The notes: generated by a model not told the origin, from the letters alone. 60,046 bases of DNA from Mycolicibacterium sp. P9-22 (GCF_008329585.1 NZ_NPKP01000020.1:1-60046), one strand, 5' to 3'; positions 16,810-25,982 are shown, numbered from the stretch's first letter. Program-made: numbers and translations.

Positions 16810-18276
16810 CTAGGGGGGCAGGCGGAGAGCCTGGATAGCCCACCAGAATTCGGCCACGTCGCGGGTATGTGTCAGATCCTTGCCGGTGAGATCGGCAACT
16901 CGATCGAGCCGATAACGCAGGGTATGTGGGTGAATCGCAAGTGCATGCGCGGCGCGTGCCACCGACCGGTCCTGCTCCAGATACGTTTGCAAGGATCGCA
17001 GGAGTTCCGATCCGCGTTCCGCGTCGTACCGCTGAAGCGGTCCCAGCAGCTGGTCGACCACGGCCGCGGCGGCATCGGGGCTCATACTCAACCATGGGCT
17101 GAAATCTCGCACTGCTCGATACTCCGCCAGCCCGGAGTGACTGCCATCTGTGTTCTCCATCGCCCACACCGCCTGCCGCTGATACCGGACGATGTCCCCG
17201 CCGATCCGGAAGGGCTCGCTGAGTCCGCCCGTGTATTCCTGTGGCCGAGCGATTCGGTTCAAGGGCGCGAAGTCATCCTCGATCAAGAGCAACACGTGAT
17301 CCGATGCGGTGGTGATCAATGCCGGCACCGTGCGCTGGATGAGTTCGGCCTGCAGCTGTCGCGCATCGAAATCCGGTTTCCCAGCCGTACGCAGCGCGGC
17401 AAATCGCAACCTCGTGTCGGTGCCAAAGCCATGCTCGGACAGGTATTGCTGAATACCGCGCCGCGGATCCTCGCCGCGTAGGAGGCGGGCCAGGATCTCG
17501 CTTCCGCGCCGAAGATCTTCTTCCTGTCGTCGATAATGGTCGGCCAGGTGCACTGCGGCGACGGTGGCCACCTGCCGGGCGACGACGACACCTGTGGCGC
17601 CGTCGTCACTGCGGCGCCTGAGCACGACGAATGCCGGTGCCGGGCCGTTGATCGGGATGCGGGCGCCGTAGCCGCCAGTGATGATCGGCCGCGACGGCAG
17701 GCCGGGGATCTCCGGCCGCATGGACACCGGAACGTCCGTCATTCCCGGCATCAGCGCTCTGCCGGCCTCGTCGACGACGAAGATGTCGAAGCCGGTCACC
17801 GACTCAAGTCGTCGGAAGACGCTGCGGGTGTCGACATCTCCTTCTGACCACAGGCGCAACGATTCCAGGATTCTGATCTGCAGGGCGAGCCGACTCTGAC
17901 TGAGGTCGACATTGCCGGCGGCGACCATCCGCCCGATCCGTGAGAAGGGAACCTGAATGCCGACACGGACGATGGGCAGATCGAAGGCATTGCTCGCAGC
18001 CAACAGTTCGGCCGATAGCGGGGGAGCTCGATGCCCGATCCCCAAAGCGGAGATCTTGGCACCGTTCAGCGTCGCCAGGTAGTCGACCTGCGCTGCCGGC
18101 TCGACCGGAATACCAAGTCCATTGGTCAGGAGTAGCTCGCTACCTTCGAGCCATTGGGCGGCATCCGGGATATCGGACGTATGGGTCCACGTCACGATGC
18201 GGCCCAACCCCGCCTCCCCGGAAAGGACGTCGAGTTCCAGAGAAGGATCGGCGACCAGATCTGCGACTCGGATCAT
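16810..18276 (-). CDS. PucR-family transcriptional regulator
   Basis: 488 aa. The N-terminal part, with WTHTSDIPDAAQWLEGSELL near residues 30-49, is the PucR N-terminal (purine-catabolism-type) domain. The C-terminal HARAAHALAIHPHTLRYRL-like region (ARAAHALAIHPHTLRYRL) followed by DRVADLTG is the PucR/CdaR helix-turn-helix. Such proteins usually sense a small catabolic substrate and activate adjacent genes. It is divergent from the aminotransferase at 18412, with 135 bp between, and is the best candidate to bind the TGTCA..TTGG.ACA elements nearby. A CTGGAG ribosome site precedes the ATG. Confidence 0.88.
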   Translation of the reverse strand: MIRVADLVADPSLELDVLSGEAGLGRIVTWTHTSDIPDAAQWLEGSELLLTNGLGIPVEPAAQVDYLATLNGAKISALGIGHRAPPLSAELLAASNAFDLPIVRVGIQVPFSRIGRMVAAGNVDLSQSRLALQIRILESLRLWSEGDVDTRSVFRRLESVTGFDIFVVDEAGRALMPGMTDVPVSMRPEIPGLPSRPIITGGYGARIPINGPAPAFVVLRRRSDDGATGVVVARQVATVAAVHLADHYRRQEEDLRRGSEILARLLRGEDPRRGIQQYLSEHGFGTDTRLRFAALRTAGKPDFDARQLQAELIQRTVPALITTASDHVLLLIEDDFAPLNRIARPQEYTGGLSEPFRIGGDIVRYQRQAVWAMENTDGSHSGLAEYRAVRDFSPWLSMSPDAAAAVVDQLLGPLQRYDAERGSELLRSLQTYLEQDRSVARAAHALAIHPHTLRYRLDRVADLTGKDLTHTRDVAEFWWAIQALRLPP

Positions 18277-18411
18277 GTCACTCCAGTTTCATACCTTCTT
18301 GGTCCTTCAGACAAATTTCTCAAAGACGTTGTCCAGTTTGCCAATGGCGTGTTCGCGGCGGCCCACCTACCGTTCAGTGTCGAAGCCAATCCGTCGAAAC
18401 TCAGGAGCATC

Positions 18412-19680
18412 GTGGCGCCGTTATCTCCCACTCAGGAAACAGCCGACGCGGCCAAGCCCTTTCGGGAGAGATTCGTCGGGCCAGGTGGTCACCCTCTCCT
18501 TCCGGGCGGATATGGCCGATCCACTTTCGCGTTGGCACCGAGGACCCCGATGGCGGTGCGTGGCGAGGGCTGCTACATCGAGGACGATGGCGGCTATCGG
18601 TTGATCGACGTGAACAACAATTTCACCGCGCTCATCCACGGACATGCGCATCCGGTCGTTCATGATGCCGCCCAATGTGCGATGCGTGACGGTATGGCGT
18701 TCGGTCTGCCGAACATGCTGGAGATCGAGCACGCCCAGTTGATGATGGATCGTCTGCGTTACGTCGACCAGATCCGATACACCAATTCCGGCACCGAGGC
18801 GGTCATGTTGGCGGTCCGCGTCGCCCGCACGGTGACCGGCCGGGACGGTGTCATCTTCGTGCGGAAGGCCTACCACGGCCACTCCGACATCGCACTGGTC
18901 CCGGGTGGAGCCAACTCGCGTCGTGGCGTACCCGCTGGGGTCGTCGAGGACACGGTGGAGGTCAGCATCAACGATATCGGTGAACTGACTGCAGCTTTCG
19001 ATCGCCTGGACGGAAAGATCGCGGCCGTGATGATCGACCCGATGCCGAATCGTGCAGGTCTGGTAACGGTCGATCCCGAGTTCTGGCAGGCAGCGCGGGC
19101 GCTCTGCGATCGAACCGGTGCGCTGCTCATCTCCGACGAGGTGATCGGTCTGCGACTGGCGTATGCGGGCGCAGCGATGAGCATGGGAGTCGTACCTGAC
19201 CTCATCGTCATGGGGAAGATCATCGGCGGAGGGACACCGGTGGGGGCACTGGCAGGACGTGCGGATGTCATGGCCGCTCTTGATCCTCTCGATGGCGGAC
19301 TCGAACACGGTGGCACCTATAGCGGCAATCCGGTCACCATGGCCGCGGGCCTCGCTGCAATGCGTCTCTACGACGGTGCCGCGGTCAAGCGTCTCAATGG
19401 TCTGGGTGAACGGCTGCGCAGCACGTTGACCGGAATAGTCACGGCACACGGGTGGCACGTGCGGGGAGGCGGCTCGTTGTTCCGCCCCTACCCGGGCCAT
19501 CTGACGCCCGAAGAGACCCGCGCTGCGCACACCACCCTGTGGTGGGCCGCATATGACCGCGGCGTGCTGATGACCCAGAGCTGCCAGGGAGCGCTGTCCA
19601 CCCCGATGACCGAGGCCATCGTCGACGATGTAGCCGAACGTATCGGTGACGCCGTCGTGGCGACCGCCAGCTCGGGATAG
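18412..19680 (+). CDS. Class III aminotransferase (glutamate-1-semialdehyde aminomutase-like)
   Basis: 422 aa, PLP-dependent fold type I. TNSGTEAVMLAVRVAR binds the cofactor phosphate, YHGHSD precedes the ring-stacking region, SDEVIGLRL holds the conserved Asp, and MGKIIGGGTPVGAL holds the Schiff-base lysine. HGGTYSGNPVTMAAG is typical of the HemL-like branch. In a catabolic cluster this is more likely an omega- or beta-amino acid transaminase or mutase than tetrapyrrole synthesis. The GTG at 18412 (AGGAG five bases before) is chosen because the sequence upstream has no family similarity. Confidence 0.87.
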   Translation: MAPLSPTQETADAAKPFRERFVGPGGHPLLPGGYGRSTFALAPRTPMAVRGEGCYIEDDGGYRLIDVNNNFTALIHGHAHPVVHDAAQCAMRDGMAFGLPNMLEIEHAQLMMDRLRYVDQIRYTNSGTEAVMLAVRVARTVTGRDGVIFVRKAYHGHSDIALVPGGANSRRGVPAGVVEDTVEVSINDIGELTAAFDRLDGKIAAVMIDPMPNRAGLVTVDPEFWQAARALCDRTGALLISDEVIGLRLAYAGAAMSMGVVPDLIVMGKIIGGGTPVGALAGRADVMAALDPLDGGLEHGGTYSGNPVTMAAGLAAMRLYDGAAVKRLNGLGERLRSTLTGIVTAHGWHVRGGGSLFRPYPGHLTPEETRAAHTTLWWAAYDRGVLMTQSCQGALSTPMTEAIVDDVAERIGDAVVATASSG

Positions 19681-19683
19681 CAG

Positions 19684-19992
19684 TCACGGCGTTGCAGCAC
19701 TGATCCGGTGCCGCTGATGATCTCGCGCCGAACCCATGGCCGTGTGCCGCTCCAGTTCCGAAAGGCCGCCCCAGATACCGAACGGCTCTCGCTCACGTAT
19801 CGAATGCCGAAGGCAATCTCTGGTCACCGGGCATATCGCGCAGATCGCCCTGGCCTTCTCGTGACGGGCATCGCGTGCCGGCGAACGCTCGCCGTCGGGT
19901 TGAAAGAACAGTGCTGGATCCTCGTCGCGGCAGCCGGCGCGTTGTTGCCATGACCAGTGGTCATCGGAGCGGCAACGATCTTCGGGAAACAT
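19684..19992 (-). CDS. WhiB-family iron-sulfur transcription factor
   Basis: About 102 aa. The four cluster cysteines are GCRDEDP and then CAICPVTRDC (C-x2-C-x5-C); the turn motif GIWGGLSE follows and a basic tail comes last. WhiB proteins bind a [4Fe-4S] cluster and act with the principal sigma factor. The ATG at 19992 gives the usual length; an in-frame extension up to 20160 would run through both upstream palindromes. It is convergent with the aminotransferase (3 bp apart) and divergent from the LLM gene. WhiB inside a catabolic cluster is uncommon; it may sense redox or O2 for the flavin enzymes. Confidence 0.85.
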   Translation of the reverse strand: MFPEDRCRSDDHWSWQQRAGCRDEDPALFFQPDGERSPARDARHEKARAICAICPVTRDCLRHSIREREPFGIWGGLSELERHTAMGSARDHQRHRISAATP

Positions 19993-20027
19993 GCGACGAA
20001 GCGTCGCTCTCGAGTCCGGTCCGAAAC

Positions 20028-20093
20028 TGTCCCAGCCTGGCACAGTCGAGGACCGCGGTCGGCCCGGGGAGAACGCTGTCTCAGGCTGGGACA
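20028..20093. promoter_or_regulatory. Two palindromic operators between whiB-type and LLM genes
   Basis: TGTCCCAGCCTGGCACA (20028-20044) and TGTCTCAGGCTGGGACA (20077-20093) are both 7+3+7 palindromes with a C/G flank, 49 bp centre to centre. They belong to the TGTCCCA-N3-TGGGACA set and sit in the divergent region, so they could control both the WhiB and the LLM gene. Confidence 0.65.
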
Positions 20094-20183
20094 GTTCGGA
20101 ACGGCAGGGGTCCGTGAGGCTGAGGCGGGAAAGCCGGGCTGTGGGCCACCCGGTCGACACAGCAAACTCGAGGAGCGAAAAAG

Positions 20184-21314
20184 ATGGATATTGGGTTGTT
20201 CATGGTGCCGTTCCGGTTGCCGCAGACTGATCTGCAGGACGGTTTCGAATGGGACATGCAGGTGATCCGGTGGGCTGAGGAATTCGGCCTGTCCGAGGTG
20301 TGGGTGGGTGAGCATTCAACAGTTCGTTGGGAGCCGGTGTGCAGTCCGGAACTCTACATTGCTGCGGCCGCCGTGCAGACCGAGCGGATCCGTCTCGCCA
20401 CCGGGGCCAACATTGTGGCCAACCACAACCCGATTGCGCTCGCCCACCGGTTGATGCAGCTCGACCACATGACCAAGGGCCGGTTGATGGTTGCCTTTGG
20501 AGCAGGCTCCTACCCCACCGATCTGCAGATTCATGGGTCCAACAACCCGCGTGAACGGATGATGGAGGCGGCCAGGATCATTCAGATGGTGTGGAACGCC
20601 GACGGTCCGGCCAAGTACGAGGGCCAGTTCTGGACCCTCGATATCCCCGAGTACAACGATCTGCTCATGGGCCCCTACTTGAAGCCCTATCAGCAGCCGC
20701 ACCCGCCGATCGCGATGGCCGGTGTCAGCCCCGCCTCGGGGACTCTCAAGCAGGCCGGCGCGACGGGCTCCATCCCCATGAGCTTCAACGTCAGCCGGGA
20801 ACTGCTTGCCGGACACTGGTATCGCTACGTCGAGGGCGCCGAGAGCGCCGGCCTCACCCCCGATCGCAACTCGTGGCGGGTGGCACATAACGTCCTGGTC
20901 GCCGACACCGACGAAGAGGCCATGGACCTGGCTCTCAACGGGGCGATGGCCCAGACCTACCGCGAGTGGATGCTGCCCGCCTATGCGGGCTCGAACATGC
21001 TCAAGCCGATGGTTCCCGAACTCGATAACATCAATGGGCCGGAGGACATCTCCGTCGAGTACCTTGCCAGGGAGAAGTGGCTCGTCGGCTCACCGGACAC
21101 CATTGTCGAGAAGTTGCAGCGCGATGTCGAGGTGTCCGGCGGCTTCGGCAATATCATCGCTTTCACCTTCGACTATCTCGACAAGCCGGAGGCGTTCCGA
21201 CGCCATCTCGAACTGCTCGGCACCGAGGTCCTGCCGCGGATCAAGGACATCGAACTGAAGAATCAGCCGCTGTCCGAGCTCACCCCTCCGCCCGAACTTG
21301 CCGTAACGAGGTAA
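20184..21314 (+). CDS. Luciferase-like (LLM class) flavin-dependent monooxygenase
   Basis: 376-aa (beta/alpha)8 protein. MDIGLFMVPFRLPQ.. and SEVWVGEHST near residues 39-48 are the family's start and flavin-side motifs. TERIRLATGANIVANHNPIA and GRLMVAFGAGSYPTD match limonene-monooxygenase-type members. It should use FMNH2 made by a separate reductase, most simply the one at 14908. Reactions in the family include Baeyer-Villiger oxidation, epoxidation and C-S or C-N bond cleavage. A strong GAGGAG precedes the ATG. The substrate is unknown. Confidence 0.88.
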   Translation: MDIGLFMVPFRLPQTDLQDGFEWDMQVIRWAEEFGLSEVWVGEHSTVRWEPVCSPELYIAAAAVQTERIRLATGANIVANHNPIALAHRLMQLDHMTKGRLMVAFGAGSYPTDLQIHGSNNPRERMMEAARIIQMVWNADGPAKYEGQFWTLDIPEYNDLLMGPYLKPYQQPHPPIAMAGVSPASGTLKQAGATGSIPMSFNVSRELLAGHWYRYVEGAESAGLTPDRNSWRVAHNVLVADTDEEAMDLALNGAMAQTYREWMLPAYAGSNMLKPMVPELDNINGPEDISVEYLAREKWLVGSPDTIVEKLQRDVEVSGGFGNIIAFTFDYLDKPEAFRRHLELLGTEVLPRIKDIELKNQPLSELTPPPELAVTR

Positions 21315-21428
21315 CGGTCGTCAACAGGTGCCGCGTCACGCGCCCGCCGAGTCAACCGGCCAGAACACCGGGGATCGGCGGGTGCGTAACGGGAATCCGA
21401 GCGACTGGCAACGGAATTCGTCGGTGTT

Positions 21429-21858
21429 TCATATGCACGGTCGGCGATCGCCTGCTCCCAGGTGCTGTTCGAGTTCGGCTCGGGCAGCTACCGGGTCTGC
21501 TTCGGCGGCCAGGAAATCCTCGAACACCTGCGACTCGAAATCGCCGGGGCGCATTGCATTGCAGCGAGTTCTTTCACCCGCGTAGTCCGGCCGGGCATAT
21601 TCCGGCGTTGTTGTGCATGATGTCAAATCTGCCGAACATGCTGCGATACAGAGTGATTGCATCGACAATGTTGTCCCCGGTGGTCACGTCGCCGCGGAAT
21701 AAGGCCGCATTCGCCCCACCCTCCTGAGCGAGCCGCACCACTTCGTTCCCGCGCTCGACATCTCGACCCATCGCGAGAACCACGGTTCGTCCGATTCCGC
21801 TGATAGCACCTGTCACCACGCCGGCTTTCCCGGCCAGACGGCCGTCAGCTGTACTCAT
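21429..21858 (-). pseudogene. Decayed short-chain dehydrogenase
   Basis: Reading from an ATG at 21858: LAGKAGVVTGAISGIGRT (Rossmann motif), a shortened middle, and HNNAGI. The frame then shifts, and a C-terminal piece NAMRPGDFESQVFEDFLAAE follows, ending at 21429. The central part with the catalytic YxxxK is missing and the N-terminal fold is shortened, so this is the remains of an SDR after at least two deletions. Confidence 0.6.
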
Positions 21859-21894
21859 TCTCGTCATTCTCGCGCGTAGCGCATATCCGATGTG

Positions 21895-21971
21895 TGTCAA
21901 TCTGGCACAAGCGGGTACCGGCTTCGACCGGGTTGCTGTGCGCCGCGCCGTCGATGCCCCAAGGTGGGACA
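21895..21971. promoter_or_regulatory. Two candidate operators upstream of hyuA
   Basis: TGTCAATCTGGCACA (21895-21909) resembles the dyads before the flavin reductase and ribBA. TGCCCCA-AGG-TGGGACA (21955-21971) fits the TGTCCCA-N3-TGGGACA set with one mismatch. If real, hyuAB is reached by both regulatory systems. The remaining sequence to the hyuA ATG shows nothing else. Confidence 0.45.
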
Positions 21972-22065
21972 GTCGACACCTCGGTTCCCCCGTCACGCTG
22001 GGCACACGAAACACACCTGCCGCAGTGTCGTGAGGCCTGCGGCGAACTTGGGAAGGCTCTGCCCT

Positions 22066-24174
22066 ATGAATGCGCCCAGACGCGACGCGGCTGCCAGCGC
22101 CGATGCGCGATACCGGATCGCCGTGGACACCGGCGGCACGTTCACCGATGTCGTTGTGAGTTCGAGCGACGGGACGATGACCGTCGGAAAGGCGCTCACC
22201 ACATACGGTCGCATCTTCGAAGGATTCAAGGCAGCGGTGGACCGTGCCGCTGCGGACCTCGGCGGCAACGGCGATGACGTGCTGCGGGCCGCGGATGTCA
22301 TCGTCTACGGCACCACCCATGCCACCAATGCGGTGCTGACTGGGCGCACCGCCAAGACTGCCCTGCTGGTCACGGAAGGCTTTGCCGATACCCTCACCTT
22401 ACGCGAGGGCGGTCGGCGCAACGTCTTCGATTCCAGGGCGCCGTACCCTCCGCCCTATGTTCCTCGGCACCTGACATTCGAACTGCGCGAACGAATCTCG
22501 TCCGAAGGTGACATCATCACGGAACTCGACGTAGCGCACGCACGGCAGATGATCTCGTTGTTGGCCGACCAAGGGGTTGAGGCCGTTGCGGTCATGCTCC
22601 TGTGGTCGGTCGTCAACGACGCCCACGAGCGCCGCGTCGGGGAACTGATCGAGGAGCTGCTTCCCGGCACCGCATACACGTTGTCGATGAATGCCAACCC
22701 GTCGATTCGAGAATACCGCCGGGCGTCGGCCGCGTCCATCGACGCATCGTTGAAGCCATTGATGGCCAACCACTTCGGAGACCTGCTGTCCGACCTGCGG
22801 GACGCGCGGTTCACCGGCGATCTGATGGTGGTCACCTCAGAGGGGGCAGTTCTCGATGTCGCGGATGTGATCGAACGTCCGGTGCTGACCATCAATTCCG
22901 GCCCGTCGATGGCGCCGTTGGTTGGTGCGCGGTCCGCTCCCGACGCAGACGTGGTCGTCGTCTGCGATATGGGTGGTACGACGTTCGATGTTTCGCTGGT
23001 CGAGCTCGGCCAGGTGCGCCATACCCGGGAAGCCTGGCTGGGCGAACCATTCGTCGGAAACCTCACCGGCCTGTCGTCGGTGGCGGTGCACAGCATCGGT
23101 GCCGGTGGTGGCAGCATCGCGTGGATTGATCAGGGCGGCCTGCTCCGGGTGGGCCCACAGAGCGCACGTAGCGATCCCGGCCCGGCCGCGTATGGCCGGG
23201 GTGGTGCACTGCCGACCGTCACCGATGCCTGCGTGCTCCTGGGTTACCTCAACGCCGAAACGTTCACCGGTGGTTTCAGCCTCGACCGCGACGCCGCGGA
23301 ACGCGCCATGGCGAAGCACATCGCCGCGCCACTGGGGATGGCCGTGCTGCAGGCGGCACAGGCCGTCATCGACGTTTCGGCCAATCACATGGCGACGGCG
23401 ATCCGGCAGGCCGCCCTCGAGCACGGTACCGACCCGCGGGGCGCTCTGATGGTCGCCGGCGGCGGCGCAGGCGCCATGGTCGCCACGGCCATCGCCGAAA
23501 TGCTCGACGCCCCGCGCGTGCTGATCCCCGCCACCGCGGGTGTGCTGGCGGCCTACGGCGCCCACGAAGCCTCCATCGCCACCGAATTCACCGCGCCGTA
23601 CTTCAGTGACACCGGCGCTTTCGACTCCGAGCGCGTGGCCGACACCATTGCCGACCTGGAGTCGCAGGCCAGCAAGTTCCTGGGCAGGTTCGCCGGCTCC
23701 GGCGCGATACCGACGTTGTCGTACTTCGTGTATGCCCGATACCCAGGTCAGGCCTGGGATCTTCGGGTGCCGTTCGACGGGCGTCCGGCGGCGTCTGCGG
23801 AAGGCGTGAGCGCGATCGCCGATGCGTTCCACGGAGAGCACGACATCCGTAATGGCACCAAAGACCCGTCGTCTCGGGTCGAGATCCTGTCCTGGGGTGT
23901 ACGCGCGGAGCTGGTGGCCGAGCAGCACGAGACGACTCTGTCGAAGTCGCTGGCGGGCGAGACCGAGGTCCGCAACCACGACATCACCTTCGCCGGTCAG
24001 ACGAATCCCACGCCGCGATACCCGGGCACGCGAGTCCAACCGGGTCAGTCCATCGACGGCCCGGCGATCATCGACGAGCCGACCACCACTGTGGTCATCC
24101 CGCCGGGTTGGAACCTCCGCGTCGATGATGGCCGTAACTTCCACCTGACGCACAAGGAACGAGGGGCAGCATGA
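22066..24174 (+). CDS. hyuA: Hydantoinase/oxoprolinase family protein, A subunit
   Basis: 702 aa. The ATPase-like N-terminus RIAVDTGGTFTDVV (residues about 16-29), the YGTTHATNAVL motif, CDMGGTTFDVSL (near 305-316) and IGAGGGSIAW are the actin-like nucleotide-site motifs of HyuA. With HyuB it forms an ATP-dependent enzyme that hydrolyses or carboxylates small molecules: 5-oxoproline, N-methylhydantoin, caprolactam or acetone in known members. GGAAGG lies 9 bp before the ATG. Its TGA overlaps the hyuB ATG, so the two are translationally coupled. Confidence 0.92.
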   Translation: MNAPRRDAAASADARYRIAVDTGGTFTDVVVSSSDGTMTVGKALTTYGRIFEGFKAAVDRAAADLGGNGDDVLRAADVIVYGTTHATNAVLTGRTAKTALLVTEGFADTLTLREGGRRNVFDSRAPYPPPYVPRHLTFELRERISSEGDIITELDVAHARQMISLLADQGVEAVAVMLLWSVVNDAHERRVGELIEELLPGTAYTLSMNANPSIREYRRASAASIDASLKPLMANHFGDLLSDLRDARFTGDLMVVTSEGAVLDVADVIERPVLTINSGPSMAPLVGARSAPDADVVVVCDMGGTTFDVSLVELGQVRHTREAWLGEPFVGNLTGLSSVAVHSIGAGGGSIAWIDQGGLLRVGPQSARSDPGPAAYGRGGALPTVTDACVLLGYLNAETFTGGFSLDRDAAERAMAKHIAAPLGMAVLQAAQAVIDVSANHMATAIRQAALEHGTDPRGALMVAGGGAGAMVATAIAEMLDAPRVLIPATAGVLAAYGAHEASIATEFTAPYFSDTGAFDSERVADTIADLESQASKFLGRFAGSGAIPTLSYFVYARYPGQAWDLRVPFDGRPAASAEGVSAIADAFHGEHDIRNGTKDPSSRVEILSWGVRAELVAEQHETTLSKSLAGETEVRNHDITFAGQTNPTPRYPGTRVQPGQSIDGPAIIDEPTTTVVIPPGWNLRVDDGRNFHLTHKERGAA

Positions 24175-25952
24175 AGACGCCCGATACACAGTTCGATCCG
24201 GTACTGCTTTCGGTGCTGGCCAATGCATTCGACGGGATCGTCCGCGAGATGACCAACGGACTGCTCCGATCGGGACGGTCGTCGGTCCTCAACACCGCGC
24301 GTGATTTCTCGTGCTCGATCCTGACTGCGGACAGCCAGCTGCTCGCGGCCGCCGAAGGCGCACCGGTCCACGTGTTCGGCTCCGAGCCGCTCGGCGAATC
24401 GATGCGCGAACTCCAGCCCGACCTCGCCGAGGGCGATGCGTTCCTGCACAACGACCCCTACCGGGGCAACTCGCATGCCGCCGACCACTCGATGCTGGTA
24501 CCGATCTTCATCGGGGGCAGGCATTTGTTCACCGCCGTGGCCAAGGCGCACCAGGCCGACTGCGGGAACGCCCTGCCGACAACCTACTCGGCCACGGCGC
24601 GGGATGTGTACGAGGAAGGCGCGCTGATCTTCCCGTGTGTGCGGGTGCAGCGGGACTACAACGACATCGATGACATCATCCGGATGTGTCGGGTCCGGAT
24701 CCGGGTCCCGGATCAGTGGTACGGCGACTATCTGGCGATGGTCGGCTCGGCCCGCATCGCCGAACGCCGGGTGCAGGAATTGGCCGACAAGCACGGTGCG
24801 GAGACCCTTCTGCGCTTCGTGGACGAATGGTTCGCCTACTCGGAACGGCTCGCCGCCAACGTGATCGGCGAACTGCCCGCGTGCACGCTGCACGGCAGCA
24901 CCATCCACGACCCGTTCCCGGGAACCGACGTCGACGGCGTGCTGCTCAAGGCCGAGATCACGGTGGCGCCCGAGGAGTCCTCGATCACCATCGATCTGCG
25001 CGACAATCCGGACAACCAGCACAACGGTTTGAACCTGACCAGGGCCACCGCGACAGCGGCGGCAATCGCCGGCACGCTCAGTGCGCTTCCCCAGGAATTA
25101 CCCAGCAACGCAGGCACATTCCGCAGGTTCAACGTATTGCTTCGCGACGGCTGCGTGGTGGGCATCCCGAAATTCCCTCATTCCTGCTCGGCCGGGACCA
25201 CCAACTTCGCCGACCGTGTCGTGGGTCTGGTACAGGCAGCATTCGCCGATATCGGTGACGAGTATGGCGTCGCCGAGGGTGCGACCGGCCAGGCTCCGGC
25301 CAAGGGCGTCATCTCCGGCATCGACGAGCGCACCGGCAATCCGTACGTCAATCAGGTGTTGCTCGGTGGCACCGGGGGGCCGGCCACCGCATGGGTGGAC
25401 GGTTGGCCGACCTTTCAGCGGCCGGTCGCCGGCGCGCTGATCTACCACGACAGTGTGGAGATCGACGAGCAGCGTTACCCGATCTTGGTCTCGGAGCGCA
25501 GCCTGATCGCCGACTCCGGTGGTGCGGGCCGCCAGCGCGGAGGCCTGGCAACGCGGGTGGTGTTCGAGCCGAGGTTCGACATCCCGGTGGTGGTGGCATA
25601 CGGCCTCGAATCCCGGGTCAACGCGCCCAAGGGGGTGCGGGGTGGTCGAGACGGCACACCCGCCAACGCCTGGGTGCAGCACGCCGTGACCGGCAATCTC
25701 ACCGAGGCGCCGACGGTGACACGACTGGAACTTCGTTCGGGAGAACGCATTGTGTCGCACTCCGCGGGTGGCGGTGGGTACGGCGACCCGTTGGATCGAC
25801 TCCCCGCGGCGGTGTTCGACGACTTGATCGACGGCCGAATCTCGGAGCAGGCAGCCCTCGACGCCTATGGCGTGATCGTCGACGGCGGGGTGGTCGACGA
25901 GTCCGCGACCCACGCCGAGCGTGACCGTCGGCGCCAAGCTACGCGGCCCTGA
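24171..25952 (+). CDS. hyuB: Hydantoinase/oxoprolinase family protein, B subunit
   Basis: 593 aa. The start FDPVLLSVLANAFDGIVREM is the usual HyuB opening. SAAEGAPVHVFG-like AAEGAPVHVFG, HNDPYRGNSHAADHSM (near residues 93-108) and the C-terminal SAGGGGYGDPLDRL are diagnostic. It overlaps hyuA by 4 bp (ATGA). The HNDPY stretch carries metal-binding residues in the family. With the PucR regulator and an aminotransferase in the same cluster, ring opening of a lactam, imide or hydantoin is a reasonable guess, but substrate cannot be assigned from sequence. Confidence 0.92.
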   Translation: MKTPDTQFDPVLLSVLANAFDGIVREMTNGLLRSGRSSVLNTARDFSCSILTADSQLLAAAEGAPVHVFGSEPLGESMRELQPDLAEGDAFLHNDPYRGNSHAADHSMLVPIFIGGRHLFTAVAKAHQADCGNALPTTYSATARDVYEEGALIFPCVRVQRDYNDIDDIIRMCRVRIRVPDQWYGDYLAMVGSARIAERRVQELADKHGAETLLRFVDEWFAYSERLAANVIGELPACTLHGSTIHDPFPGTDVDGVLLKAEITVAPEESSITIDLRDNPDNQHNGLNLTRATATAAAIAGTLSALPQELPSNAGTFRRFNVLLRDGCVVGIPKFPHSCSAGTTNFADRVVGLVQAAFADIGDEYGVAEGATGQAPAKGVISGIDERTGNPYVNQVLLGGTGGPATAWVDGWPTFQRPVAGALIYHDSVEIDEQRYPILVSERSLIADSGGAGRQRGGLATRVVFEPRFDIPVVVAYGLESRVNAPKGVRGGRDGTPANAWVQHAVTGNLTEAPTVTRLELRSGERIVSHSAGGGGYGDPLDRLPAAVFDDLIDGRISEQAALDAYGVIVDGGVVDESATHAERDRRRQATRP

Positions 25953-25982
25953 TCAGCGAGGTCGATGGTCGACGGATGCTGT

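Noticed and set aside
20000..20160. Longer WhiB protein starting at 20160
   Set aside because: The extension covers two palindromic operators and has no WhiB similarity; the ATG at 19992 gives the normal length.
22105..24174. HyuA as acetone carboxylase beta subunit
   Set aside because: No gamma-type third subunit gene is adjacent, and the A/B pair alone fits the hydantoinase/oxoprolinase type better.
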